Below, in pieces: positions 55,964-64,000 of a stretch of DNA of 64,000 nt (position 1 is its first letter; every line of letters starts with the position of its first letter). A program made the translations under genes and the position numbers. This DNA comes from CBDIHH01 sp965279095. Lineage in GTDB: Bacteria; Pseudomonadota; Alphaproteobacteria; Caulobacterales; Caulobacteraceae. The notes below the pieces were generated by a model. It was given only the letters and a program-made list of their open reading frames with translations. It was not told the DNA's origin and ran no database searches. The stretch spans positions 62,001 through 126,000 of the forward strand of contig CBDIHH010000005.1 in NCBI GenBank assembly GCA_965279095.1, written 5' to 3'.

Positions 55964-57757
55964 TTGAGACCATTTCGCACCGCAGCCGCGGCTTCCGCCC
56001 TGGTCTGCGCCTGTCTCTCAGCCCAGATCGCCGCCGCCGACGAGCCGAAGGCCGTTGTTCAGGGCGTTACGGACTCGCGCCTGCGCGACGCCATCCAGCG
56101 CGCCATCGGCGGCACCGAGAATCCGCCCGGCAGCCGCTTCGAGGCCCGCCGCCGCGCCCGCGCCGCCGCCGAGGACGCCATCTCGGTGCTCCGGTCCGAA
56201 GGCTACTACCAGTATTCGGTGGAACCGGACGTGGGCGAGGGCGACACCCCCCAGGCTGTGGTCAAGATCGTTACCGGCGACCGCTTCACCTTCGCCGAGC
56301 CCTCGGTGACCTGGGTGAAGGATCTGTCGGTCAACGCCCGGGTCGCCGGGGAGTCGTCCGTGGGCCTGACCATCGGGGCCCCCGGACGGGCGGCTGACGT
56401 CCTGGCGGCCGAGGGGCGCATCCTGGCGGCGGTGCAGAAGCGCGGCTACGCCGACGCGGTGGCCGATCCGCGCGAGGTCATCGTCGACCACGCCACCCTC
56501 AAGGTCGCGCCCACGTACCGGATCGATCCCAAGGACCTGGTCCTGATGGACGGCATCGGCCTGCGCACCCGCGGCCGCACCAGCGAGCGGTTGATTCGCG
56601 GCCTGGCGCCGTGGAAGGCCGGGGCGGTCTATGATCCGGAGGATGTCGGCGAACTGGAGCGGCGGCTGCTGGACACCGGCGTGTTTGATTCCGTCACCGT
56701 GGCCCTGGCCGCGGACAACAACGCCGACGGGCTGCGGCCGGTGCTGGTGAGCCTGGCCGACCGGCCCCGAGCCACCATCGAGGCGGGCGCCAGCTATTCG
56801 ACCTCGGAAGGCGCCGGCGTCGACGGCCGCTACACCCAGTATAACCGCCTCGGCCTGGCCGACACCTGGCGCATCCAGGGCCAGCTGGCCCAGATCCAGC
56901 AGCGGCTCGAGACGGAGCTGTCCATCCCCCATTGGCGGCGCCCCGCGCAAACCCTGCGCCTGGGGGCCTCGATCTACCGCGACGACACCGACGCCTATGA
57001 GGAGACCGGCGCCCTGGTCAGGGCCGACATCGAACAGCGCGTCGGGCGGGTCGACTATCGGCCGGGCTATCGCACCTATGGAGTCACCTTCGGCGTCAGC
57101 CGGGACGAGGAACGGCTGGAGGTCGACAGCGCCGTCGTCAGCCGGCGCCGCAATCTGCTGACCCTGGCCGGCCTTGTGGCCATGTCGGTGGATCGCTCCA
57201 ACGACCCGCTCAATCCGGTGCGCGGCTGGCGCTTCGAGGCGCGGGCGGAGCCCACCGCCCAGACCGGCGACGCCAATCTCGTCTATCTTCGCGGCTCCGC
57301 CCAGGCGAGCGCCTACGTCTCCTTCGATAGTGACGCCCACACCGTGGTGGCCGGGCGCCTCAAGCTCGGCGCCATCCTCGGCGGCCGCATCCCCGAGGTG
57401 CCGGGCTCCCGTCGGTTCTTCGCGGGCGGCGGCGGATCGGTTCGCGGTTTCTCCTACCAGGCGGTCGGTCCGCGGTTCTCCGACAACACGCCGCAAGGCG
57501 GGCTGTCGCTGATCGAGACCTCCTTGGAGGTGCGCCAGAAGGTGCGCGACCTGTGGTCGGCGGTGGCCTTCATCGATGCCGGCATCCTGGGTGAACGGGC
57601 CGCCTTTGATTTCACCGATCCTTCGGTGGGTGTCGGGGTCGGCGCGCGATATGACCTCGGTTTCGCGCCGATTCGCATCGACGTGGCCGTTCCGGTGAAC
57701 AAGCGCGCCGGCGACCCCGCCTTCCAGGTCTATCTCAGCATTGGGCAGAGCTTTTGA
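55964..57757 (+). CDS. tamA: TamA-like outer-membrane translocation protein (BamA superfamily)
   Basis: 597 aa from TTG 55964 (AAGGG seven bases upstream). Signal peptide to about residue 24 (ASALVCACLSAQIAAA). Three POTRA-type repeats (residues ~30-260) precede a C-terminal beta-barrel (~280-597) with the diagnostic VRGF at 493-496 (GGGGSVRGFSYQ) and a terminal VYLSIGQSF. It works with TamB, encoded next, to insert outer-membrane proteins or transport lipids. Confidence 0.9.
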   Translation: MRPFRTAAAASALVCACLSAQIAAADEPKAVVQGVTDSRLRDAIQRAIGGTENPPGSRFEARRRARAAAEDAISVLRSEGYYQYSVEPDVGEGDTPQAVVKIVTGDRFTFAEPSVTWVKDLSVNARVAGESSVGLTIGAPGRAADVLAAEGRILAAVQKRGYADAVADPREVIVDHATLKVAPTYRIDPKDLVLMDGIGLRTRGRTSERLIRGLAPWKAGAVYDPEDVGELERRLLDTGVFDSVTVALAADNNADGLRPVLVSLADRPRATIEAGASYSTSEGAGVDGRYTQYNRLGLADTWRIQGQLAQIQQRLETELSIPHWRRPAQTLRLGASIYRDDTDAYEETGALVRADIEQRVGRVDYRPGYRTYGVTFGVSRDEERLEVDSAVVSRRRNLLTLAGLVAMSVDRSNDPLNPVRGWRFEARAEPTAQTGDANLVYLRGSAQASAYVSFDSDAHTVVAGRLKLGAILGGRIPEVPGSRRFFAGGGGSVRGFSYQAVGPRFSDNTPQGGLSLIETSLEVRQKVRDLWSAVAFIDAGILGERAAFDFTDPSVGVGVGARYDLGFAPIRIDVAVPVNKRAGDPAFQVYLSIGQSF

Positions 57758-60700
57758 CCGACGCTGATCCCCCCATCGAGGGCCTGCATGAGCCTGAGGG
57801 ACCGCCGACCCCCGCCGGTCGGCCGCCCCGCCGTTGGCGTCCCCGGCGGCCCCGCACGCCGGTGGGGTGGATCATCGCGGCCGTCGCCTCCCTGATCTTC
57901 CTGGGCGGGCTGCTGTTGGTGGGGGGCCGCTACGGCGTCCTGCTGCCCCAGGCGCGGCTGATGCTGGAGGCGCGCACCGATGGGCTGAAGATCGGCCGCT
58001 TCGGCCGGCTGAAGGTCGAGGGCATCGAGGGCGACATCTGGACCAACTTCACGGTCCGCCGGCTGACCATCTCCGACGAGGGCGGCGTCTGGCTGGACGC
58101 CCGGACGGTGCGGGTGAAGTGGCGCTACGCCCAGCTCCTGCGCCGCCGCCTGGACATCGACTCCCTGACTGCCCGCCAGGTGCAGGTCCTTCGGCGGCCG
58201 ACCTTCGAACCCAAGGGGGTCGACCGCGGCATGCCGCTGACGGTCCAGATCGACCGGGCTCAGACCCGCGTGGAGATGCTCCCTGCCTTCAGCGGCCAGC
58301 GCGGGGTCTATGACTTCGGCCTGCAGAACCTGACGGTGATCCGGGGCGGGGGCACGCGCCTGAACCTCTACGCCTACAGCGTGCTGCATCCCGGCGACTT
58401 CCTGAAGGCGCGCATCGATCTTGGCCGCAAGAAGGAGCTGATGGTGGTCGCCGACGCCCTGGAGGCTCAGGGCGGGGCCATCGCCGGCGCCGTGGGCCTG
58501 CGACCGGACCGGCCCTTCTCCCTGGCCGCGCGGCTGACCGGGACCATGGCCGACGGGCGGCTGACACTCTTGGCGCGGTCCGGCGACGACACCCCCGCCC
58601 GGGCCCAGGGCGCCTGGGGCGCGCAGGGGGGCGCCTTGACGGCCCGGGTCGACCTGTCCGCCTCGCGTCTCACCGGCTTCTGGGCGCGGCGGCTGGGGAC
58701 GGTCGCCGAGATCAGCGTCGTGGGGCGGCGACGGCCCGATCGCCTCTATGACCTGGAACTGCGCGGCTCGGCGCCCAACCTGACCCTGGTCGCCAAGGGC
58801 CCCCTGGACGCGTCCAAGCGGCGGCTCCTGGGCCTGCAGACCAAGGCGGTGCTCGGCGACCTCAATCCGTTCTTCTCGATCCCGGAGATGGGCAGCGCCG
58901 AGGTCACCGGCCTGGTCACCGGGACCCTCAATGACCTGACCCTGTCCAAGGGCTTCCTGGTGATCAACGACCTCAAGGACGCCACCTGGCGGCTGCCGCG
59001 GGCGGCCGGGCCGGGCGCGGCGACCTTCCGTGACCGGCAGTTGGACTTCCAGGGGACTTTGACAGGGCAGGGCGGCTTCGGGCCGCTGGACTGGCACACC
59101 ATGATCCTCGGGCCCGCGCCGAGGGCCACCGTCACCGGCACCATGTTCAAGGACGGCCGGCTGCTGATCCGGTCCATCGACGCGGTGGGCAAGAACATGC
59201 GCGCCAAGGGCGCCGGGACGCGCAGCATCTTCGGCCAGCTCGACTTCAAGGGAAAGCTCGAGTTGCTCAGCCTGAAGAACGACACCCCGGGGTCCAGCGG
59301 CTCGGCCGAGATGACCTGGGTGGCGACCCAGAAGGATGAACGGGCGCCATGGGAGGTCGTGCTCGACGGCTCGGCCAAGGCCTTCGCCATGGGCCAGAAG
59401 GACCTCGACAGGCTGATCGGATCGACGCCGCGCTTCCGTCTGACCGGCCGCTATCTGCAGCAGGTCTTCACCATCACCAAGGTGACCGCCTCTGGCGGCG
59501 CCGCCCAGATCGAGGGCGCGGGCGTTCGGGCGCCGGACGGCCAGCTGAACATCAAGGGGACCTGGAGCGCCAAGGGGCCTTTCGCCGTCGGCCCCGTCGA
59601 GCTGGTGGGCGACATGCGCGGCACGGGGACGGTCACCGGGACGATCGAGGAGCCCAAGGCTGACCTGCTGGCCGATTTCGACGAGCTTGCCCTTCCCGGG
59701 GTGGCTGTGCGGCAGGGCCAGATGGCCCTCAGCTTCCTCAAGGGCGCCAACAAGATCACGGCCGGGGGCGTGGGCATCACCGGATCCACCCCCTACGGTC
59801 CCGCCCGCTTCAAGTCCGGCTTCCGGTTCAGGCCGGACGGGGTCGACTACACGGGGATCGACGCCGACCTCGCCGGGGTCCAGGCCACCGGCGCCCTGTC
59901 CCTGCGCGAGATATCCCCCTCCAGCGCGGACCTGGCCCTGGTGATCGGGCCGGGGGCGTTCCTCACCGAGGGCAAGGCGGCGGGGACGGTCAAAATCGTC
60001 GAGGCCCCGGGCGGGCCCGTGGCCAGCATCCGCCTGCAGACCGCCGGCGCCAGTGTGCGCGGCATAGCCGTGACCCTGGACGACGCCCGCTTCTCGGCGG
60101 ACGGCCCCCTCGCGCGCCTGCCCTATACGGTGGAGGCGCGGGGCGCTTGGAACCGCACCCCGCTGGTGCTGGATGGCGGCGGGCAGATCGCCGAGCGCGA
60201 GGGCCTCTGGGCGGTCAACTTCAGCGGCGAGGGCCAGGCCAGGGCGGCCAAGTTCAAGACCCTCCAGCCGATCCTGCTGAGCTTCGGCGGACCGGAGGCC
60301 AGCGCCCAGATGCGCCTGGCGCTGGGCGGCGGCGTCGCCAATGTCGACGCCCGCGCGGTGGGCGACGCCATTGACCTCAAGGCGGCCCTGCAGGGGGTCG
60401 ACATCGGCTTCCTGTCCGAGGATTTCGCCGGCCGCTTCGATGCGGACCTGACGCTCCAGGGCAAGGGCAGCCAGCTGAGCGGCGCCATGAACGCCCGCCT
60501 CGAGGACGCCCGCAGCCGCGACGCCGGGATCAAGCTGGGCCTGGATGGACAGGTCAAGGCGGTGCTGACGGACAACCGCCTCAAGGTGGACGGCGTCATC
60601 ACCAGCAACCAGGGCCTGAAGTCGTCCGCCAACATGACGTTCAGCACCGAGGCCTCCGCCAGCCCCTTCCGCATCGCCATCGCCCGCAACCAGCCCCTCC

Positions 60701-62007
60701 AGGGCCGGTTCGAGGCGGCCGGGGAGATCCAGCCCCTCTGGGACCTGTTCCTGGGCGGCGAGCGCACCCTCGGCGGCCTCGTGGCCACGGACGTCACCAT
60801 CGGCGGCACCTTCAACGATCCCAGGGTCAGCGGCCGTGCGACCATGACCGGCGGCAAGTTCGAGGACTACGCCACGGGATTGAGCCTGAAGAACCTCACC
60901 GTCGAGGCCGACCTTCGGTCGGACCAGGTCCTGGTGCGCACCTTCAGCGCCATCGACGGCAAGAGCGGATCGGTGTCCGGCAGCGGCAAGGCCAGCCTGA
61001 ACCGCGGCGGGGCCAGCGACGTCACCCTGAACCTCAAGCGCTTCCGCCTGATCGACAATGACACCGCCACCGCCGACGCCAGCGGGGACGTCACCGTCAC
61101 CCGCGGCAGCGACGGCCGCATCAAGATCGAGGGCGCCCTGGCCATCGACCAGGCCGAGATCAATGCCGCGGCGCAGCTGCAGACCGATGTCCCGGGCATC
61201 GACGTGGTCGAGATCAATCGTCCGGTCGCCGTGCAACGGCAGTTGCCGCCCCCCGCGGCCAAGGGCGTGGGGGCCTCCCTGGACGTGCGGCTCAGCGCCC
61301 CGCGCAAGGTGTTCGTGCGCGGCCGCGGCCTCGACATGGAGTTCTCCCTGGCCGCGCGGGTGACCGGAACCACGTCCTTGCCGCAGCTCGACGGCGCCAC
61401 GCGGATCGTGCGCGGCGAATACGAGTTCGCCGGCAAGCGCTTCACCTTCGACGAGCGGGGCCTGGTGCAGTTGTCCACCAACCCGGCCCTGGTGCGCCTG
61501 GACCTGAGGGCGGTGCGCGACGACCCCTCGCTGACGGCCGTGGTGCAGATTCGCGGCACCGCCGCCAAGCCTGAGATCAGCCTCACCTCGACCCCGGTTC
61601 TGCCCAATGACGAGGTGCTGGCGCAGGTGCTGTTCGGCCGCTCGGCCTCGCAGCTGTCCCCCCTGGAAGCCGCCCAGCTCGCCTCGGCCCTGACCGCCCT
61701 GGCCACCGGCGGGGGCTTCGACGTCATCGGCGGCCTGCGCAACCTGGCCGGGCTGGACCGCCTGACCCTGGCGGGGGGCGGCCAGACGGCGGTCAGCGTC
61801 GCCGGCGGCAAGTATCTCACCGACAACGTCTATCTGGAGATCGCCGGGGGCGGGCGCGAGGGGCCGAGCGCGGAGGTCGACTACCGGGTCAATCGCCGCC
61901 TGTCGATCATCTCGCGCCTGACCTCGCAGGCGGGCGCCAAGCTGGCGGTGCGCTGGCGGCGGGACCTCGGGGAGCGCCGGGCCGACAGCCCCGCGCGACG
62001 CCGGTGA
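57754..62007 (+). CDS. tamB: TamB-like inner-membrane/periplasmic bridge protein
   Basis: 1417 aa from TTG 57754, overlapping the tamA stop as TTGA. N-terminal proline/arginine-rich stretch and one transmembrane anchor (GWIIAAVASLIFLGGLLLV, residues ~36-54), then a long beta-taco of short strands. The last ~350 residues are the DUF490/TamB C-terminal domain (RIVRGEYEFAGKRFTFDERGLVQL, LTSTPVLPNDEVLAQVLFGRSASQLSPLEAAQLASAL by position). It is thought to span the periplasm and carry lipid. A huge antisense open frame (57730-61236) is a composition artefact. Confidence 0.92.
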   Translation: MTDADPPIEGLHEPEGPPTPAGRPPRRWRPRRPRTPVGWIIAAVASLIFLGGLLLVGGRYGVLLPQARLMLEARTDGLKIGRFGRLKVEGIEGDIWTNFTVRRLTISDEGGVWLDARTVRVKWRYAQLLRRRLDIDSLTARQVQVLRRPTFEPKGVDRGMPLTVQIDRAQTRVEMLPAFSGQRGVYDFGLQNLTVIRGGGTRLNLYAYSVLHPGDFLKARIDLGRKKELMVVADALEAQGGAIAGAVGLRPDRPFSLAARLTGTMADGRLTLLARSGDDTPARAQGAWGAQGGALTARVDLSASRLTGFWARRLGTVAEISVVGRRRPDRLYDLELRGSAPNLTLVAKGPLDASKRRLLGLQTKAVLGDLNPFFSIPEMGSAEVTGLVTGTLNDLTLSKGFLVINDLKDATWRLPRAAGPGAATFRDRQLDFQGTLTGQGGFGPLDWHTMILGPAPRATVTGTMFKDGRLLIRSIDAVGKNMRAKGAGTRSIFGQLDFKGKLELLSLKNDTPGSSGSAEMTWVATQKDERAPWEVVLDGSAKAFAMGQKDLDRLIGSTPRFRLTGRYLQQVFTITKVTASGGAAQIEGAGVRAPDGQLNIKGTWSAKGPFAVGPVELVGDMRGTGTVTGTIEEPKADLLADFDELALPGVAVRQGQMALSFLKGANKITAGGVGITGSTPYGPARFKSGFRFRPDGVDYTGIDADLAGVQATGALSLREISPSSADLALVIGPGAFLTEGKAAGTVKIVEAPGGPVASIRLQTAGASVRGIAVTLDDARFSADGPLARLPYTVEARGAWNRTPLVLDGGGQIAEREGLWAVNFSGEGQARAAKFKTLQPILLSFGGPEASAQMRLALGGGVANVDARAVGDAIDLKAALQGVDIGFLSEDFAGRFDADLTLQGKGSQLSGAMNARLEDARSRDAGIKLGLDGQVKAVLTDNRLKVDGVITSNQGLKSSANMTFSTEASASPFRIAIARNQPLQGRFEAAGEIQPLWDLFLGGERTLGGLVATDVTIGGTFNDPRVSGRATMTGGKFEDYATGLSLKNLTVEADLRSDQVLVRTFSAIDGKSGSVSGSGKASLNRGGASDVTLNLKRFRLIDNDTATADASGDVTVTRGSDGRIKIEGALAIDQAEINAAAQLQTDVPGIDVVEINRPVAVQRQLPPPAAKGVGASLDVRLSAPRKVFVRGRGLDMEFSLAARVTGTTSLPQLDGATRIVRGEYEFAGKRFTFDERGLVQLSTNPALVRLDLRAVRDDPSLTAVVQIRGTAAKPEISLTSTPVLPNDEVLAQVLFGRSASQLSPLEAAQLASALTALATGGGFDVIGGLRNLAGLDRLTLAGGGQTAVSVAGGKYLTDNVYLEIAGGGREGPSAEVDYRVNRRLSIISRLTSQAGAKLAVRWRRDLGERRADSPARRR

Positions 62008-62094
62008 CGGGGGCGGCCTGGGCGGTTGCCGGGCCGGGCGATTGGGCCTAACCCGTCGGCGAAACGGCGTTCGCGCGATTTGGGACTAGGATTG

Positions 62095-62670
62095 ATGGCC
62101 ACAGGTTTCCAGCCTTTCATCGTCGGCATCGGCGGCACCGCCCGCCCGGGTTCATCGACGGAACGCGCCGTCCAGGCGTCTCTCGCCGCGGCGGAGCAGC
62201 TGGGCGCGCGCACCCAACTGTTCGGCGGCGCCTTTCTGGCCCGCCTGCCCCTCTACACGCCCGAGGACCCCACCCGCACCGACGAGGAGAAGGAGCTGGT
62301 GGAGGCGGTGCGCGCCGCCGACGGCCTGATCATCGGCAGCCCCGGCTATCACGGCGGCATCTCGGGGGTGGTCAAGAACGCCATCGATCTCCTCGAGGAG
62401 ACCGCGCGCGACGATCGCGTCTACCTCGATGGCCGCGCCGTGGGGTTGATCGTCAGCGCCTATGGCTGGCAGGCCACCGGCACGACCCTGACCTCGATGC
62501 GGTCCATTGTCCACGCCCTGCGCGGCTGGCCCACGCCCCTGGGCGTGACCCTGAACGCCACCGGCGGCCTGTTCGACGAGCAGGGCCAGCCCAAGGAGGC
62601 ATCCGTGGCTGGCTCCCTGGCGGCCCTCGCCGCCCAGGTGGTGCAGTTCGCGATCTGGAAGCGGATCTAG
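62095..62670 (+). CDS. NADPH-dependent FMN reductase family protein
   Basis: 191 aa from ATG 62095 (AGGA upstream). VGIGGTARPGSSTERAVQASL (residues ~10-30) is the flavin phosphate-binding loop, and ADGLIIGSPGYHGGISGVVKNAIDLL by position the second FMN motif of the flavodoxin-like reductases. It may reduce FMN or quinones, or supply FMNH2 to a monooxygenase elsewhere. Independent of tamB (87-base gap). Confidence 0.85.
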   Translation: MATGFQPFIVGIGGTARPGSSTERAVQASLAAAEQLGARTQLFGGAFLARLPLYTPEDPTRTDEEKELVEAVRAADGLIIGSPGYHGGISGVVKNAIDLLEETARDDRVYLDGRAVGLIVSAYGWQATGTTLTSMRSIVHALRGWPTPLGVTLNATGGLFDEQGQPKEASVAGSLAALAAQVVQFAIWKRI

Positions 62671-62687
62671 CGGCGCACGAGGCGCCG
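62671..62687. terminator. hairpin between convergent genes
   Basis: CGGCGC-ACGAG-GCGCCG stem in the 19 bases between the stop codons of the FMN reductase gene and the opposing dioxygenase gene. It could serve both strands but has no T-run. Confidence 0.35.
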
Positions 62688-62689
62688 GG

Positions 62690-63469
62690 TCAGCCGCCCA
62701 CAAGCACCGAGGTCATCGACAGCGATCCGGTGACCTCGTCGGTGAGGATTTCCACCGTCTCCCCCGGTCGGCGGGCGCCCAGCACATAGAGCAGGGGCAG
62801 GAAGTGCTCGGCCTCGGGGACGGCGAGGGCGGCGCCGGGCAGGGTCTTCCAGTCGATCACGGCCTCATCGTCGCCGGCCAGGACCCGGTCCTTGACCGCG
62901 TCATTGAACTGGACGGCCCAGGCTGCCCCCTCGGTCGCGCGGGGATCGTACAGGCGCAGGTTGTGGACGATGTTGCCGCTCCCCAGCAGGAGCACCCCTT
63001 CGTCGCGCAGGGCGCCGAGGGCCTGGCCTAGGGCGTAGTGCTCGGCGGGGGTGCGCCGCACGTCCATGCTCAGCTGCAGCACCGGGACGTCGGCGTCCGG
63101 ATAGAGGAACTTCAGAACGCTCCAGGTCCCGTGGTCGAGCCCCCAGCCGTCCACGTCGGCGCGGGCATGGGGCGCGAGCAGGGCCTCGATCCGACGGGCG
63201 AGGGCCGGATCTCCCGGCGCCGGATACTGCATGGCGTGGAGCTCGGCGGGGAAGTTGTAGAAGTCGTGGATGGTGCGCGGGCGCTCTGCGGCGGTGATCA
63301 GCGTGCCCTTGGTCTCCCAGTGAGCGGAGACGGCGAGCACAGCGGCCGGCCGGACGAGCCTGCGGCCCAGGGCCGTCCAGGCCCGGGTGAGGCTGTTGTC
63401 GGCCAGGGCGTTCATGGGTGACCCGTGGCCGAGGAACAGGGCGGGCATGGGGGCGTGGAGCGTGCTCAT
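62690..63469 (-). CDS. ygiD: class III extradiol (4,5-DOPA-type) dioxygenase, YgiD-like
   Basis: 259 aa. Zinc/iron-binding histidines in LFLGHGSPMNAL (H15), LAVSAHWET (~H50), GLDHGTWSV and EAEHFLPLLY, and GSGNIVHNLRLYD, characteristic of the LigB-family DODA/YgiD proteins that open aromatic rings of catechol-like substrates. Convergent with the FMN reductase gene. Confidence 0.85.
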   Translation of the reverse strand: MSTLHAPMPALFLGHGSPMNALADNSLTRAWTALGRRLVRPAAVLAVSAHWETKGTLITAAERPRTIHDFYNFPAELHAMQYPAPGDPALARRIEALLAPHARADVDGWGLDHGTWSVLKFLYPDADVPVLQLSMDVRRTPAEHYALGQALGALRDEGVLLLGSGNIVHNLRLYDPRATEGAAWAVQFNDAVKDRVLAGDDEAVIDWKTLPGAALAVPEAEHFLPLLYVLGARRPGETVEILTDEVTGSLSMTSVLVGG

Positions 63470-63522
63470 GACCGTCTAGATAGGGTCGGTCGCCCCAATT
63501 GCCACCCCTACTGTTGCGGTAA

Positions 63523-64000
<478 letters not shown>

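Noticed and set aside
57730..61236. 1168-aa open frame on the minus strand opposite tamB
   Set aside because: It is antisense to a well-recognised TamB gene; the repetitive D/G/L/R composition is what high-GC third positions give in the opposite frame.

Overview
The window is high-GC alphaproteobacterial DNA, most likely from the Caulobacterales (Caulobacter/Phenylobacterium/Brevundimonas type). I infer this from the base composition, a phage-borne GcrA homologue, promoters of the TTGAC-N12-GCTA type and the style of the host genes. It holds the right-hand ~46.8 kb of an apparently intact siphovirus-type prophage (1..~46872), followed by ~17 kb of ordinary chromosome (~46873..64000). No integrase is present; it should lie to the left of base 1.

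Prophage layout. 1..8739 is a leftward early operon. From its promoter-distal end it encodes a C5-cytosine methyltransferase (cut by the window edge), HNH and DUF968-like nucleases, a DEDDh exonuclease, RecT, a RecE-like PD-(D/E)XK nuclease and a string of small orphan genes. 8740..9914 is the immunity region: an S24/LexA-type CI repressor transcribed left, with matching 22-bp operators in front of the leftward and rightward early promoters, as in lambda OL/OR. 9915..18994 is the rightward early operon: Cro/YdaS-like regulator, RusA resolvase, GcrA, DnaB helicase, DUF1376 replication protein and a secreted SNase-like nuclease. 18995..19927 is a two-gene leftward island (XRE regulator plus an unknown protein) that opposes the flow of the rest. 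19962..31049 carries terminase, portal, prohead protease/scaffold, cement, major capsid, connectors and tail tube. 31127..43680 carries the tail chaperones with a classical -1 frameshift, tape measure, distal tail and receptor-binding proteins, an opposite-strand methyltransferase moron and a GH16 glycanase. 43737..45653 is the lysis cassette (membrane protein, holin-like, M15 endolysin, embedded spanins). 45682..46265 is a HicB/HicA-like pair with its own promoter. The prophage ends in the 3' half of a tRNA-Lys gene (46828..46872), read as an att site.

Host part: alpha/beta hydrolase (-); TauD-type dioxygenase and the sulfate ABC transporter genes cysT-cysW-cysA (+), preceded by an AT-rich inverted repeat and a 17-codon leader ORF; a convergent inverted-repeat element; the three-gene operon ATP-grasp/alpha-E/transglutaminase (-); tamA-tamB (+); an NADPH-dependent FMN reductase (+); a YgiD-type dioxygenase (-); and the 3' part of nadC (-).

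The most interesting points are in the phage. The portal protein carries a C-terminal 2H phosphoesterase of the anti-CBASS Acb1 type. Its stop codon is immediately preceded by a perfect X-XXY-YYZ slippery heptamer (CCCTTTC) leading into a PBECR-type nuclease ORF that has no ATG, GTG or TTG start at its natural beginning. Very many adjacent genes overlap by an NTGA quartet (ATGA, GTGA, TTGA and apparently CTGA), so translation is strongly coupled along each operon.
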